Assembly (NCBI GenBank): GCA_021807465.1 | Contig: JAKBCX010000007.1 | Location: forward strand, 1 to 14,190 | Length of the DNA: 14,190 bases | Source: Pseudomonadota bacterium | Lineage (GTDB): Bacteria > Pseudomonadota > Alphaproteobacteria > Acetobacterales > Acetobacteraceae | Reading direction: 5' to 3' | Position numbers and translations under genes: made by a program | Shown here: in pieces, positions 6,062 to 14,100 of the stretch | Numbering within the stretch: position 1 is the first letter of the stretch | Layout: the number at the start of each line of letters is the position of its first letter | The notes under the pieces: generated by a model | The model's input: the letters and a program-made list of their open reading frames with translations, nothing else | Told to the model about the DNA's origin: nothing | Database searches by the model: none

Positions 6062-7767
6062 GCCGCGCCCCCCACCAAGGCGATGAAAGCGTCCTCCAGC
6101 GTGGGGTCCGGCAGTTTCTCGCTGCGTACGCGGGCGCGCAGGGCGGCGGGCGTGCCGGTTACCACCACGCGCCCGGCATTGATGATGGCAAGGCGGTCGC
6201 AATATTCCGCCTCGTCCATGAAATGGCTGGTGACGAGGATGGTGACACCGGCATCGGCAAGCTGGCCGATGCGCGCCCAGAAGGCGCGGCGGTTGAGCGG
6301 GTCGACGCCCGATGTCGGCTCGTCCAGGAACAGGATTTCCGGCTGGTGCAGCAGGGCGGCGGCGAGGGAAAGGCGCTGCTTTACGCCCAGCGGCAAGGCG
6401 GCGGCCGTACTCTCGGCCACGTCCTCCAGCTCGAACTGCGCATAGGCATCCTGTATGGCGGCGCGGCGGGCGGCGCGGCGCAACCCATAGGCACGGGCGA
6501 AGAAATCGAGATTCTGCCGCACCGTCAGCTCGCCATAGAGCGAGAATTTCTGCGCCATATAGCCCAGTTTCTGGCGGGCGGCGGCGGCGGCGGTCAGCAG
6601 GTCTGCCCCCGCAACATGCGCCGTGCCGCCAGAGGGGCGCAGCAGGCCGCACAACATGCGGAAAGTGGTGGATTTGCCCGCGCCGTTAGGACCAAGCAGG
6701 CCAAAAATCTCGCCGCGCGGGATGGAGAAGCTGACATCATCCACCGCCGTGAAATTGCCGAAACGGCGAATGAGGTGGCGGGCCTCGATGACCGGGCCAT
6801 CACCTTGCGGCGGCAGGGCGGGTGCCGCGGGCGGCGGCGCGGCTTGCGGCGAGAGGGAGACGAGACGGTCGATGAAACCATCCTCGAAGCACGGCGGCAC
6901 AAGCTCCGGCGTACCCAGGGCTGAATCGGGCAAGGCGGCGCCGGGGGCCAGCACCAGGCGCAGCGTGTCGCCCTGCACCAGGGCATCGAGCACGCCGGGC
7001 AGGGTTTTGGCCTTGGTCACAGTGGCGCGGCGGTTTTGCCCCGGCAGAGCGATGCGGCAGACGCGCCCTTGCAGCGGGGCCAGAAACTCGGCGGGCGGGG
7101 CGGCGGAGAGCAGCTCGCCCTGGTGCAATAGCAGAACAGAGGCGCAGCGCCCGGCTTCGTCCAGATACGAGGTGGCCCAGACCACGCCCATGTCCCCCTT
7201 GGCCTCTTCCATCATACGCTCGACAATGCGCCACAGCTCGCGCCGCGAGGCCGGGTCCACGCCGACGGAAGGTTCGTCGAGCAGCAGCAGGCGCGGGCGG
7301 GCGAGCAGCGCGCAAGCCAGGCCCAGCTTCTGTTTCATGCCACCCGAAAGCGCGCTGGCCAGGCGCGCGGTGAAAGGGGCAAGGTTTGTGAACTCCAGCA
7401 ACATACCGGCCCGCGCATCGCGCGCCGCGCCGGTAAGCCCGTGCAGATCGGCGAACAAGGAGAGGTTTTCGGCAACAGTAAGGTCCTCGTACAAGCCGAA
7501 GCGCTGCGGCATGTAGCCTATTTGCGGGTAGGCCTGCGCCGCCTCTCGCGCCATGTCGTGCCCGAACACATCTACCCGCCCGGCGCTGGGGCGGAGCAGC
7601 CCGGCGAGATGGCGCAGCAGAGTGGTTTTGCCCGCGCCGTCCGGCCCCACCACGCCGGTGATGACGCCTGGCTGGATTTGCGCCGTGATGCCGCGCAGCG
7701 CCGTTACGGGGCCGGTGGGGCTGGGGAAAACATGGCTCAGCCCGTGCAGAGCGGCCAGGGCGCTCAT
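6058..7767 (-). CDS. ybhF: Double ABC ATPase of the exporter, YbhF-like
   Basis: A 569-residue cytosolic protein with two fused nucleotide-binding domains. Domain 1 has Walker A GPDGAGKTT (41-49), signature LSGGMKQ (140-146) and Walker B LLLLDEP (160-166). Domain 2 has Walker A GPNGAGKST (359-367), a degenerate signature LPLGVKQ (459-465), Walker B ILFLDEP (478-484) and H-loop TSHFMDEA (513-520). A proline- and alanine-rich linker lies at about 305-325. In domain 1 the H-loop histidine position is Tyr201 (ATSYLDEA). It powers export through the two permeases encoded downstream. It starts in an ATGA overlap with the membrane fusion gene upstream and ends in an ATGA overlap with the first permease. 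The family is certain; E. coli YbhF (578 residues) is the closest named type. Confidence 0.93.
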   Translation of the reverse strand: MSALAALHGLSHVFPSPTGPVTALRGITAQIQPGVITGVVGPDGAGKTTLLRHLAGLLRPSAGRVDVFGHDMAREAAQAYPQIGYMPQRFGLYEDLTVAENLSLFADLHGLTGAARDARAGMLLEFTNLAPFTARLASALSGGMKQKLGLACALLARPRLLLLDEPSVGVDPASRRELWRIVERMMEEAKGDMGVVWATSYLDEAGRCASVLLLHQGELLSAAPPAEFLAPLQGRVCRIALPGQNRRATVTKAKTLPGVLDALVQGDTLRLVLAPGAALPDSALGTPELVPPCFEDGFIDRLVSLSPQAAPPPAAPALPPQGDGPVIEARHLIRRFGNFTAVDDVSFSIPRGEIFGLLGPNGAGKSTTFRMLCGLLRPSGGTAHVAGADLLTAAAAARQKLGYMAQKFSLYGELTVRQNLDFFARAYGLRRAARRAAIQDAYAQFELEDVAESTAAALPLGVKQRLSLAAALLHQPEILFLDEPTSGVDPLNRRAFWARIGQLADAGVTILVTSHFMDEAEYCDRLAIINAGRVVVTGTPAALRARVRSEKLPDPTLEDAFIALVGGAA

Positions 7768-8735
7768 GGCAGGATGATTGTGACCGGCATGCCCTGGCGC
7801 AGGCCATCATCGGCATCCGTCACCCGCACGCGGAAGCGGTACACGAGCTGGGTGCGCAAATCTGGCGTTTCCACCGTTTTGGGTGTGAATTCGGCCACGG
7901 GAGATACGTAGCCGATGACGCCGTGATAGATTTTCGTGCTGCCATCCACGGTCATCGTCACCTTGGTGCCCGGCGCCACGCGGGCCAGCATGGTTTCCGG
8001 CGCGAAGGCGCGGACCCAGGTTTCGGACGTGTTGGCCATGGAATAGATGACGCTGGACGGCTCCACCACCGTGCCCGGCTCCACCACGCGGGTCATGATG
8101 ATGCCATTTACCGGCGCTACAAGTTTTGTGTTGTTAAACTGGGTTTGGGCCAGTTGAACCTGCGCCGCGGCCTCCTGATACTGGGCGCGGGCGGCGTCTA
8201 TGTCCTGCTTGCGCGGGCCGTTGATAAGCTCGGTGAGCCGGGCCTGGGCGCCATCCTCCTGGGCCTGGGCGGAATCGAGCGCCATGCGGGCATCATCCAG
8301 CGCCTGTTGCGGCGTAGCGCCGCGCCCGGCCAGGCCAAGCTGCCGGGCATAGGAGATTTTGGCATTGGCAAGCGTGGCCTTCGCGGCCTCAAGGGCGGCG
8401 CGGGCGGCGTCTATATCCTCGTAGCGCGAGCCGGCCAGAAGCAGGTCCAGCTGGGCGCGCGCGGCCTCTCGCCGGGCCGTGGACAGGGCCAGCAGGCTGG
8501 CATACGTGGAATCATCCAGCGTGGCGAGCAGCTCGCCCTGCTTCACTTTGTCGCCTTCCTGCACGTTCATGGTGGCCACGCGGCCCTGGGCGTTGAAGGC
8601 GAGGTCCACCTGGCGGATTTCCACATTGCCGTACAGCCTGTTGCCGGGGCCGCCAGATGCCAGCCACCACCACACGCCCCCGATGATAACCGCCAGCACG
8701 GCGGCGGCCATGGCGTAGCTGCGCTTGATCTGCAT
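7764..8735 (-). CDS. ybhG: HlyD-type membrane fusion protein, YbhG-like
   Basis: A 323-residue periplasmic adaptor, first gene of the exporter operon. It has a short cytosolic N-terminus, one membrane anchor (about 9-27), and a first biotinyl-lipoyl half (GRVATMNVQEGDKVKQGELL, about 51-70). A long alpha-helical coiled-coil hairpin with two similar halves (about 77-207) follows, then the second lipoyl half (KLVAPVNGIIMTRVVEPGTVV) and a beta-barrel ending in QGMPVTIILP. It should link the inner-membrane pump to an outer-membrane channel; none is encoded here, so a TolC-type partner must be elsewhere. The start at 8735 is preferred over an in-frame ATG at 8807: it has AGAGAGG 4 nt upstream and directly precedes the membrane anchor, whereas 8807 falls inside the FNR-type box. 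Confidence 0.92.
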   Translation of the reverse strand: MQIKRSYAMAAAVLAVIIGGVWWWLASGGPGNRLYGNVEIRQVDLAFNAQGRVATMNVQEGDKVKQGELLATLDDSTYASLLALSTARREAARAQLDLLLAGSRYEDIDAARAALEAAKATLANAKISYARQLGLAGRGATPQQALDDARMALDSAQAQEDGAQARLTELINGPRKQDIDAARAQYQEAAAQVQLAQTQFNNTKLVAPVNGIIMTRVVEPGTVVEPSSVIYSMANTSETWVRAFAPETMLARVAPGTKVTMTVDGSTKIYHGVIGYVSPVAEFTPKTVETPDLRTQLVYRFRVRVTDADDGLRQGMPVTIILP

Positions 8736-8793
8736 CGTGCCTCTCTTGGTCAAACCGGACACTACCCATCTGCCCGAGCCACGCACAAGGGCA

Positions 8794-8807
8794 TTGATTC
8801 GGATCAA
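8794..8807. promoter_or_regulatory. Perfect FNR/FixK-type binding site between ybhG and pqiA
   Basis: TTGAT-TCGG-ATCAA matches every defined position of the FNR-class consensus TTGAT-N4-ATCAA recognised by FNR, FnrL, FixK and related CRP/FNR regulators. It is centred at 8800.5 in the 114-bp divergent region, 58 nt from the ybhG start and 42 nt from the pqiA start. The geometry allows class II activation of ybhG (transcript start near 8759). For pqiA the same spacing would leave almost no leader, so repression or overlap with the promoter is more likely there. Confidence 0.65.
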
Positions 8808-8849
8808 TTTACTTGAACCGTGAACATCGCCAGTCCAAACTAGGATTTT

Positions 8850-10100
8850 ATGGGTGTTTTCTCACATGCTGGCGATGCGACGCGGGAATGCCCGCAATGC
8901 GGTTTGCTGTGCAAGCTGCCGCCGCGCTACCCCGGCCTGGTGGCGGAGTGCCCGCGCTGTGGCGAGGTGCTGTGGCGCATGCGCCGCGCACATCGCACCT
9001 ACCCGCTGGCCTGCGCCCTGGCTGCCCTGCTGTTCTACCTGTTCGCCCTGGTGGCGCCGTTTATCGAAATAAAAGCCTATGGGCGGTTTGCCCTGGCCAA
9101 GCTGGATACCGGGCCGGGGCAATTCATGGCGCAAGGCTTCGGCTTGGCGGGGGCGCTGGTGTTTATTGTCACGCTCGTGGCCCCGGCGCTTAAGCTGGGG
9201 CTGCTTACCGTTACGCTGGCGGGGCTGCGCCGCCTGCCGCCGGGGCCGCTGAAATTATCGTTCCGTCTCTATCAGGTTCTTGCCCCCTGGGCGATGATCG
9301 ATGTGTATCTGCTTGGTTTTCTGGTGGCCTACACCAAGCTGACCGCCTACGCCCAGGTGCATTTGGACACTGCCCTGTATGCGCTGATTGGCTGCATGCT
9401 GTGCATGGCGGCGGCGGATTCCAGCGTGGATACCGAGCAGGTCTGGCGCGCGCTGGACGGGCGCTCCGCCAGCGCGGCCCAGCCGGAGGATGGCATTCCG
9501 CGCGGCTGCCACGAATGCGGCTACCTGAACCATGTTGCATATGACCATGGGACGGAGCCTGTGCATTGCCGGCGCTGCGGCGCTGGGCTGCATGCACGCA
9601 AACGGGATAGTTACAGCCGCTCCTGGGCTTTTCTGCTGGCGGCCCTGGCGATGTATCTGCCGGCCAATATCTACCCGTTCATGGTCCTCACCTCACTCTC
9701 GCACTCCACCCCGTACACGATTATCGGCGGCATTATCGAGCTGTTCCAATCGGGCCTGTGGCCGCTGGCTTTGCTCGTGTTTTTCGCCAGCATCACCATT
9801 CCGCTCGTGAAGATATTATTACTGGGCTATATGCTCGTTACGGCGCAGCTTGGCAGCCCAGTGCATCTGCGTTTCCGCTGCAAGGCCTACCGGTTTATCG
9901 ACTTTATCGGCCGCTGGTCGATGATCGACGTGTTCATGGTGTCCATCCTCATCGCGCTCATGCGTTTTGGCGAGTTTGCCAGTGTGCATGCCGCGCGGGG
10001 GGCTGTATGTTTCGCCGCCGTGGTGGTACTGACGATTTTTGCTGTTGAAGCCTTTGACCCACGGCTGATGTGGGATGCGGAGCACGCGTTGCATGAGTGA
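8850..10100 (+). CDS. pqiA: Paraquat-inducible protein A, integral membrane protein
   Basis: A 416-residue protein (E. coli PqiA is 417) made of two tandem PqiA units. Each begins with a zinc-ribbon-like four-cysteine module: CPQCG/CPRCG (C14, C17, C34, C37) and CHECG/CRRCG (C220, C223, C240, C243). Each continues with about four transmembrane helices (roughly 51-190 and 257-400). The internal duplication is also visible in PWAMIDVY (146-153) and RWSMIDVF (355-362). PqiA is the inner-membrane partner of the MCE protein PqiB in a trans-envelope lipid-transport system. The ATG at 8850 has TAGGA 4 nt upstream. It is the first gene of pqiABC and is divergent from the exporter operon. In E. coli pqiABC responds to superoxide through SoxRS; here an FNR-type box lies upstream instead. 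Confidence 0.95.
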   Translation: MGVFSHAGDATRECPQCGLLCKLPPRYPGLVAECPRCGEVLWRMRRAHRTYPLACALAALLFYLFALVAPFIEIKAYGRFALAKLDTGPGQFMAQGFGLAGALVFIVTLVAPALKLGLLTVTLAGLRRLPPGPLKLSFRLYQVLAPWAMIDVYLLGFLVAYTKLTAYAQVHLDTALYALIGCMLCMAAADSSVDTEQVWRALDGRSASAAQPEDGIPRGCHECGYLNHVAYDHGTEPVHCRRCGAGLHARKRDSYSRSWAFLLAALAMYLPANIYPFMVLTSLSHSTPYTIIGGIIELFQSGLWPLALLVFFASITIPLVKILLLGYMLVTAQLGSPVHLRFRCKAYRFIDFIGRWSMIDVFMVSILIALMRFGEFASVHAARGAVCFAAVVVLTIFAVEAFDPRLMWDAEHALHE

Positions 10101-11685
10101 ACCCCCTTCCCGCGGCCCGGTTTTTACCCCGCCCTCGGCCAAGCTGCGCAAGCCGCGTTTCCAGCTTGTATGGCTCATCCCCATACTGGCCGCCATTATC
10201 GCCGGATATTTGGGCTACCGCACCATTATGGAGCGCGGGCCGCTGCTTACCCTTACCTTCAAAAGCGCCGAGGGGCTGGCGGCCGGGCAGACGCAGCTTG
10301 AATATAAAAACGTGTCGCTCGGCACGGTGGAGAGCATCGACCTCTCGCACGATAATTCGCATGTGATTGTTAAAATCCGCATGACCAATGTGGGGGCGCG
10401 CTTTCTCACCAGCCATGCGCGCTTCTGGGTGGTGCGGCCGCGCTTCAATATGTCAGATGTGTCCGGGTTCGAAACGCTCCTCTCCGGCACGTATATAACA
10501 GTGGACCCGGGCAAACCCGGCGGCGATTACCAAAGCCACTTTACTGGGCTGGAAGAGCCACCCGGCGTGCGGTCGGACGAGCCGGGCAGCACCTATATTC
10601 TCACCGCGCACAGGGTTGGCTCGTTCAATTCCGGCTCGCCCGTGTTCTACCGTGATGTGCCGGTGGGCGAGGTACTGGGGTACGACCTTGGCGACGGGCT
10701 GGGGCTGGCGAAAATCACCATCTTCATCCGCGCGCCCTATGACAAGCTGGTGCGGCCGGATAGCCGGTTCTGGAACACCTCGGGCATATCTCTGGGGCTG
10801 CAAGGTGGCGTGCTGCAATTACAGGTGCAATCCATCCAGGCGCTGCTGGCGGGGGGCATTGCCTTCTCTCTGCCTGATGAGGGGCACAATGAAAGCCCCA
10901 GCCCGGATAATTCGACCTTCCCGCTCTATTCCTCGTACCAAGCGGCACAGGCGGCCTCGTATAGCCGCCAGGTCAAGCTTGTCACCTACTTCAAGACCGA
11001 TGTGTCCGGCCTTACCCGCGGCTCGATTGTGAATGTGCTGGGGATACAGGTTGGCGTGGTAACAGGCGTGACACTGGAGCTTGACCGCAATAATGGCTCC
11101 GCGCGCGTGAAGGTGGATATGGAGGTACAGCCGGCACGGTTTGACCCTGATGACACGCAGTTTCCGGTTAGCGACCTGAAGGGCAAGCTGCAGATGTTGG
11201 TTGATAAGGGCATGCGCGCCGAACTTGGCACGGCCAGTTACGTAACGGGGCAGAAACTTATCTCGTTTGCTCTTGTGCCCAGTGCGCCGCCCGCGAAGGT
11301 AACGGAGGAGGATGGCATGATGGTTGTGCCCTCGGCGCCCGGCGGGCTGGACGAGGCAGTGGCCCAGTTGAGCGTGCTGGCCACGAAACTGAACAAGATT
11401 CCCTTCCAGAAAATTGGCGATAATTTGAACAATCTGCTGGTAACGGCAAACGGCACCTTGGGAGGGCCGCAGATGAAGCAGACCCTGACGCAGTTGGACC
11501 AGACGTTGAAGAGCGCCAATGACACGCTACAGATGCTCAATGAAGGTTTCGGGAGCGATTCCGACTTCCAGCGCGGCCTGAACCAGCTGCTGCAACAAAC
11601 CTCGGATACCGAGGCCTCGGTACAGACGCTGACCGATTACCTTAACCGGCACCCGCAGGCCTTGCTGCTGGGACGGAGCAAATAA
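10093..11685 (+). CDS. pqiB: PqiB, three-MCE-domain trans-envelope lipid transport protein
   Basis: A 530-residue protein with a cytosolic N-terminus, one membrane anchor (VWLIPILAAIIAGYLGY, 26-42) and three MCE domains: about 51-140, 167-260 and 294-395. Each has the MCE-type strand-turn pattern, e.g. LEYKNVSLGTVESIDL, VFYRDVPVGEVLGYDL and VNVLGIQVGVVTGVTL. A C-terminal helical region (about 417-525) is expected to form the coiled-coil needle seen in E. coli PqiB (546 residues). Hexamers bridge the periplasm and move phospholipids or other hydrophobic molecules. The start at 10093 (MSEPPS) overlaps the pqiA stop by 8 nt (ATGAGTGA); an in-frame ATG at 10075 lies deeper inside pqiA and lacks support. 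Confidence 0.95.
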   Translation: MSEPPSRGPVFTPPSAKLRKPRFQLVWLIPILAAIIAGYLGYRTIMERGPLLTLTFKSAEGLAAGQTQLEYKNVSLGTVESIDLSHDNSHVIVKIRMTNVGARFLTSHARFWVVRPRFNMSDVSGFETLLSGTYITVDPGKPGGDYQSHFTGLEEPPGVRSDEPGSTYILTAHRVGSFNSGSPVFYRDVPVGEVLGYDLGDGLGLAKITIFIRAPYDKLVRPDSRFWNTSGISLGLQGGVLQLQVQSIQALLAGGIAFSLPDEGHNESPSPDNSTFPLYSSYQAAQAASYSRQVKLVTYFKTDVSGLTRGSIVNVLGIQVGVVTGVTLELDRNNGSARVKVDMEVQPARFDPDDTQFPVSDLKGKLQMLVDKGMRAELGTASYVTGQKLISFALVPSAPPAKVTEEDGMMVVPSAPGGLDEAVAQLSVLATKLNKIPFQKIGDNLNNLLVTANGTLGGPQMKQTLTQLDQTLKSANDTLQMLNEGFGSDSDFQRGLNQLLQQTSDTEASVQTLTDYLNRHPQALLLGRSK

Positions 11686-12239
11686 TGCAACGGCGTTACC
11701 TTATGCTGGCCACGCTGGCGCTTTCAGGCTGTGTGGGCGCCAAGCTGCGCAGTTACCAGGTGGCCATGGTGCCGGGTGCCGTGCGCGGCGGCAACGGGCA
11801 GCGCATTGGGGTGCGCACCATTGGCGTGCCGGGGGCGCTGGCGCAGAGCAGCCTGCCCATGCCCGGCACGGCCTACCAGGCCAATAGCTTTGCTAACGAC
11901 CAATGGGCGGCGCCGCTGCCCACCCTGTTACAGACCACCATGGTGCAAAACCTGGCCCAGCGCCTGCCGGGCGATACCGTGCTGGCCAGCGGCGGCACCA
12001 TAGGCGCGGCACCGGATGTTTTTGTCGAGATCAACATATTGGCGTTCTCGCCTGATGCTTCCGGCAATATCACCTTGCAGGCACAGCTTGCCGTGCGGCC
12101 CGTGAATACGCAGGACTGGAAGCTACAAACCTTCCGCGCCAGCGCCGCCGGGGGCAGCACGCCCGATGGCATTGCCGCCGCCATGAGCACTTTATGGGGC
12201 CAGGCGGCGGATGCGGTGGCGGGAATGCTGGCGGGTTAG
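11685..12239 (+). CDS. pqiC: PqiC, outer-membrane-type lipoprotein of the Pqi system
   Basis: A 184-residue protein (E. coli PqiC is 187). Its signal peptide ends in a lipobox LSGC with the lipidated cysteine at residue 16, followed by Val, so there is no Asp+2 inner-membrane retention signal and outer-membrane sorting is expected. The body has the ABC-transport auxiliary lipoprotein (DUF330) layout: [13 protein letters not shown], then [20 protein letters not shown] (70-89), then [20 protein letters not shown]. PqiC is thought to anchor the PqiB needle at the outer membrane. Its ATG overlaps the pqiB stop by 1 nt (TAATG). Its TAG overlaps the TAA of the convergent purU gene, so no intergenic terminator exists. 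Confidence 0.92.
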   Translation: MQRRYLMLATLALSGCVGAKLRSYQVAMVPGAVRGGNGQRIGVRTIGVPGALAQSSLPMPGTAYQANSFANDQWAAPLPTLLQTTMVQNLAQRLPGDTVLASGGTIGAAPDVFVEINILAFSPDASGNITLQAQLAVRPVNTQDWKLQTFRASAAGGSTPDGIAAAMSTLWGQAADAVAGMLAG

Positions 12240-13096
12240 CTGGCGAACACCACGGTTTTCTGCCCGTTCAGAATCACCCGGTCTTCCAGATGGTAGCGCA
12301 CAGCGCGGGCGAGTACGCGGCGCTCTATGTCTCGCCCCTTGCGGACCAGATCGTCCGGCGTGTCGGCATGAGTAATGCGCTCCACGTCCTGTTCGATAAT
12401 CGGGCCTTCATCGAGATCCGCCGTAACGTAATGCGCCGTGGCGCCGATGAGCTTGACCCCACGCCCATGCGCCTGGTGGTAGGGTTTGGCGCCCTTGAAG
12501 CCGGGCAGGAAGGAATGGTGGATGTTAATGCAGCGGCCGCGCAGCTTTTGCGCCAGCGCATCGGAAAGCACCTGCATGTAACGCGCGAGCACCACCAGCT
12601 CCGACTTGGTTTCCTGCACCAGCGCCCAGATTTGCGCCTCCTGCTCCATTTTGGTTTCTTTGGTGATGGGCAGATGGTGGAAAGGCAGGCCGCCGAAATC
12701 CAGCCCGTCATAAGCCTCGATACCATGGTTGGAGACAATGGCCGTGGGGGTCATGGCCAGCTCGCCAATGCGCCAGCGATAGAGCAGATCGGCAAGGCAA
12801 TGGTCGAATTTGGAGACCATCAGCAACACGCGGCGCGGGGTGGTGTGATTGTTTAAGCGCCAGTTGAAGCTGAACGGGGCGGCGATGGTGGCAAAACCCT
12901 CGCGCAAAGCCTCGATGCCACGGTCCGCCGCCAGGTCGAAGCCGATGCGGGCGAAGAATTTGCCGGTTTCGGAATCGTCGAATTGCTGCGCCTCGCGTAT
13001 GTCCGCCCCTTGCTCGAACAGATAGGTGGTGACGGCGGCGACGATACCGGGGCGGTTCTGGCAGGACAGGGTAAGCACGTATTGCGATTTGGACAT
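12236..13096 (-). CDS. purU: Formyltetrahydrofolate deformylase
   Basis: A 286-residue enzyme (E. coli PurU is 280) that hydrolyses 10-formyltetrahydrofolate to formate and tetrahydrofolate in the cytosol, balancing one-carbon pools and feeding formate to purine synthesis. An N-terminal ACT domain (about 6-85, [21 protein letters not shown]) is followed by a formyltransferase-fold domain. That domain has SNH (122-124), [20 protein letters not shown] (190-209, with catalytic Asn191 and His193), and [20 protein letters not shown] (218-237, with catalytic Asp229). All catalytic residues are present. The ATG at 13096 has no clear Shine-Dalgarno; a good promoter lies just upstream. The phosphoesterase gene upstream is on the same strand but 143 bp away, so purU is probably transcribed alone. 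Confidence 0.95.
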   Translation of the reverse strand: MSKSQYVLTLSCQNRPGIVAAVTTYLFEQGADIREAQQFDDSETGKFFARIGFDLAADRGIEALREGFATIAAPFSFNWRLNNHTTPRRVLLMVSKFDHCLADLLYRWRIGELAMTPTAIVSNHGIEAYDGLDFGGLPFHHLPITKETKMEQEAQIWALVQETKSELVVLARYMQVLSDALAQKLRGRCINIHHSFLPGFKGAKPYHQAHGRGVKLIGATAHYVTADLDEGPIIEQDVERITHADTPDDLVRKGRDIERRVLARAVRYHLEDRVILNGQKTVVFAS

Positions 13097-13128
13097 GGGT
13101 TTTCAAAAATCCGGCAAAATGTTGCGCG

Positions 13129-13157
13129 ATGATAGAGAGAGCTTGGGCGCGCTTCAA
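13129..13157 (-). promoter_or_regulatory. Sigma70-type promoter for purU
   Basis: On the minus strand, TTGAAG (13157-13152, 4 of 6 consensus) and TATCAT (13134-13129, 5 of 6) are separated by exactly 17 nt. Transcription would begin near 13122 and give a leader of about 25 nt. This is the best constitutive-type promoter match in the window. Confidence 0.55.
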
Positions 13158-13239
13158 CCTCGGGTAACGGCGTCTCCGGCCTGGGGCGGGGGCTTCAGCT
13201 AGGATTATCGTGCCGCCAAATCCCGTTCCCGCGGCGCCC

Positions 13240-14100
13240 TCATAATGCCAATATGCCGGGCTGGTAATCCAAAACCTCCCCGGTATCCTGGCCTATATAG
13301 CCGCGCGGGGCAGAAGCCACGCGTATGCCTTCCAGCATAGTCTCGTGCCGGTGGTGCGTATGGCCATGCACCCATAAATCGGGCGGCGCGGCGGCGAAAT
13401 CGGGCAGGATATGCGTGGCGTAGGATGGCCCGAAATCGCCCTTGCGGCGCCCCAGCACGGCCTCGTGCGGGGCGTGGTGGGTGAGGATGATGATTTTTGC
13501 TTCCGGGTCCTCCAGCCGCAGCCGGGCCATATTATCGCGCAACCATGTGCGCGAGCGGCGATGGCGCGCCAGCGTGTGCTCGGGCCGGAGCATGGCGGTG
13601 GCGCGCTGGATGAGCCGGTAATCATTCATGTGGCGCAGGGCGAATTCCATGGCCGCCGGAGGATCGCCATGCAGGGCGAAATCGGTCCACAGCGTGCAGC
13701 CCAGAACATGCACGCGCTGCCCGGCAATGGTGAAGCTGGCTGCATCGTTATCGAGAAAATGCACGCGTCCCTTGCTATGCGCTGCGGCCTTATGCAAGGC
13801 GGGCTGCAGCACATCTATGTAATGATGATAATATTCGTGGTTGCCCGCCACATAGACCACGGGGGCGTTGAAATAATCGGCAAGCTGCTCAGCGTACACA
13901 ATACCGCGCAGGCCAGTGTGAATATCGCCCGCCAGCAGCACAAGGTCTATACGCTCGCGCACATCCATCAGTAGCGGACCGCGCAGCGGGTGGCGGCGGG
14001 CATCGCGATGGCGGCGCAGGAAGTCTTGCCAGCCGGGCAGAGAGAGACGCCAGCGCTCCATTTCCATGTGCAAATCGCTCATGTGCAAAATGCGCATCAT
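13240..14100 (-). CDS. Calcineurin-like metallophosphoesterase
   Basis: A 286-residue protein with the full dimetal phosphoesterase motif series in order: DLH (9-11), GDIH (58-61), GNHE (86-89), THHAPHE (207-213) and GHTHH (246-250). It has no signal peptide, so it is probably cytosolic. Such enzymes hydrolyse phosphomonoesters, phosphodiesters or nucleotides; the substrate cannot be told from sequence. An insertion between the first and second motifs (about 15-50, arginine-rich) distinguishes it from minimal family members. Two adjacent ATG codons are possible starts (14100, 14097). The first forms an ATGA overlap with the stop of the gene upstream, and no Shine-Dalgarno is visible, which favours 14100 with translational coupling. 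Confidence 0.88.
   Translation of the reverse strand: MMRILHMSDLHMEMERWRLSLPGWQDFLRRHRDARRHPLRGPLLMDVRERIDLVLLAGDIHTGLRGIVYAEQLADYFNAPVVYVAGNHEYYHHYIDVLQPALHKAAAHSKGRVHFLDNDAASFTIAGQRVHVLGCTLWTDFALHGDPPAAMEFALRHMNDYRLIQRATAMLRPEHTLARHRRSRTWLRDNMARLRLEDPEAKIIILTHHAPHEAVLGRRKGDFGPSYATHILPDFAAAPPDLWVHGHTHHRHETMLEGIRVASAPRGYIGQDTGEVLDYQPGILAL

Noticed and set aside
6055..6924. Long plus-strand open frames (also 6623-7516 and 7923-8816) opposite ybhF and ybhG
   Set aside because: Compositionally biased translations rich in Gly, Arg and Ala with no family features; the opposite strand holds intact ABC ATPase and HlyD motifs.
6800..7816. A 338-residue minus-strand open frame overlapping ybhF
   Set aside because: It is the shifted frame of ybhF (traces such as GRRGQNHSAA mirror the Walker A region) and has no coherent domain of its own.
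8736..8807. In-frame N-terminal extension of YbhG starting at 8807
   Set aside because: The ATG at 8735 has a good ribosome-binding site and directly precedes the membrane anchor; the extension would run across the FNR-type box and the control region.
8808..8830. Short direct repeat TTGAACC/GTGAACA next to the FNR-type box as a second operator
   Set aside because: Only two degenerate 7-bp copies are present; too weak to call without conservation data.
13205..13239. Possible terminator downstream of the phosphoesterase gene (GCCGC...GCGGC pairing, 13212-13216 with 13231-13235)
   Set aside because: The stem is only 5 bp with a 14-nt loop and no T-run, so it does not support a terminator call.
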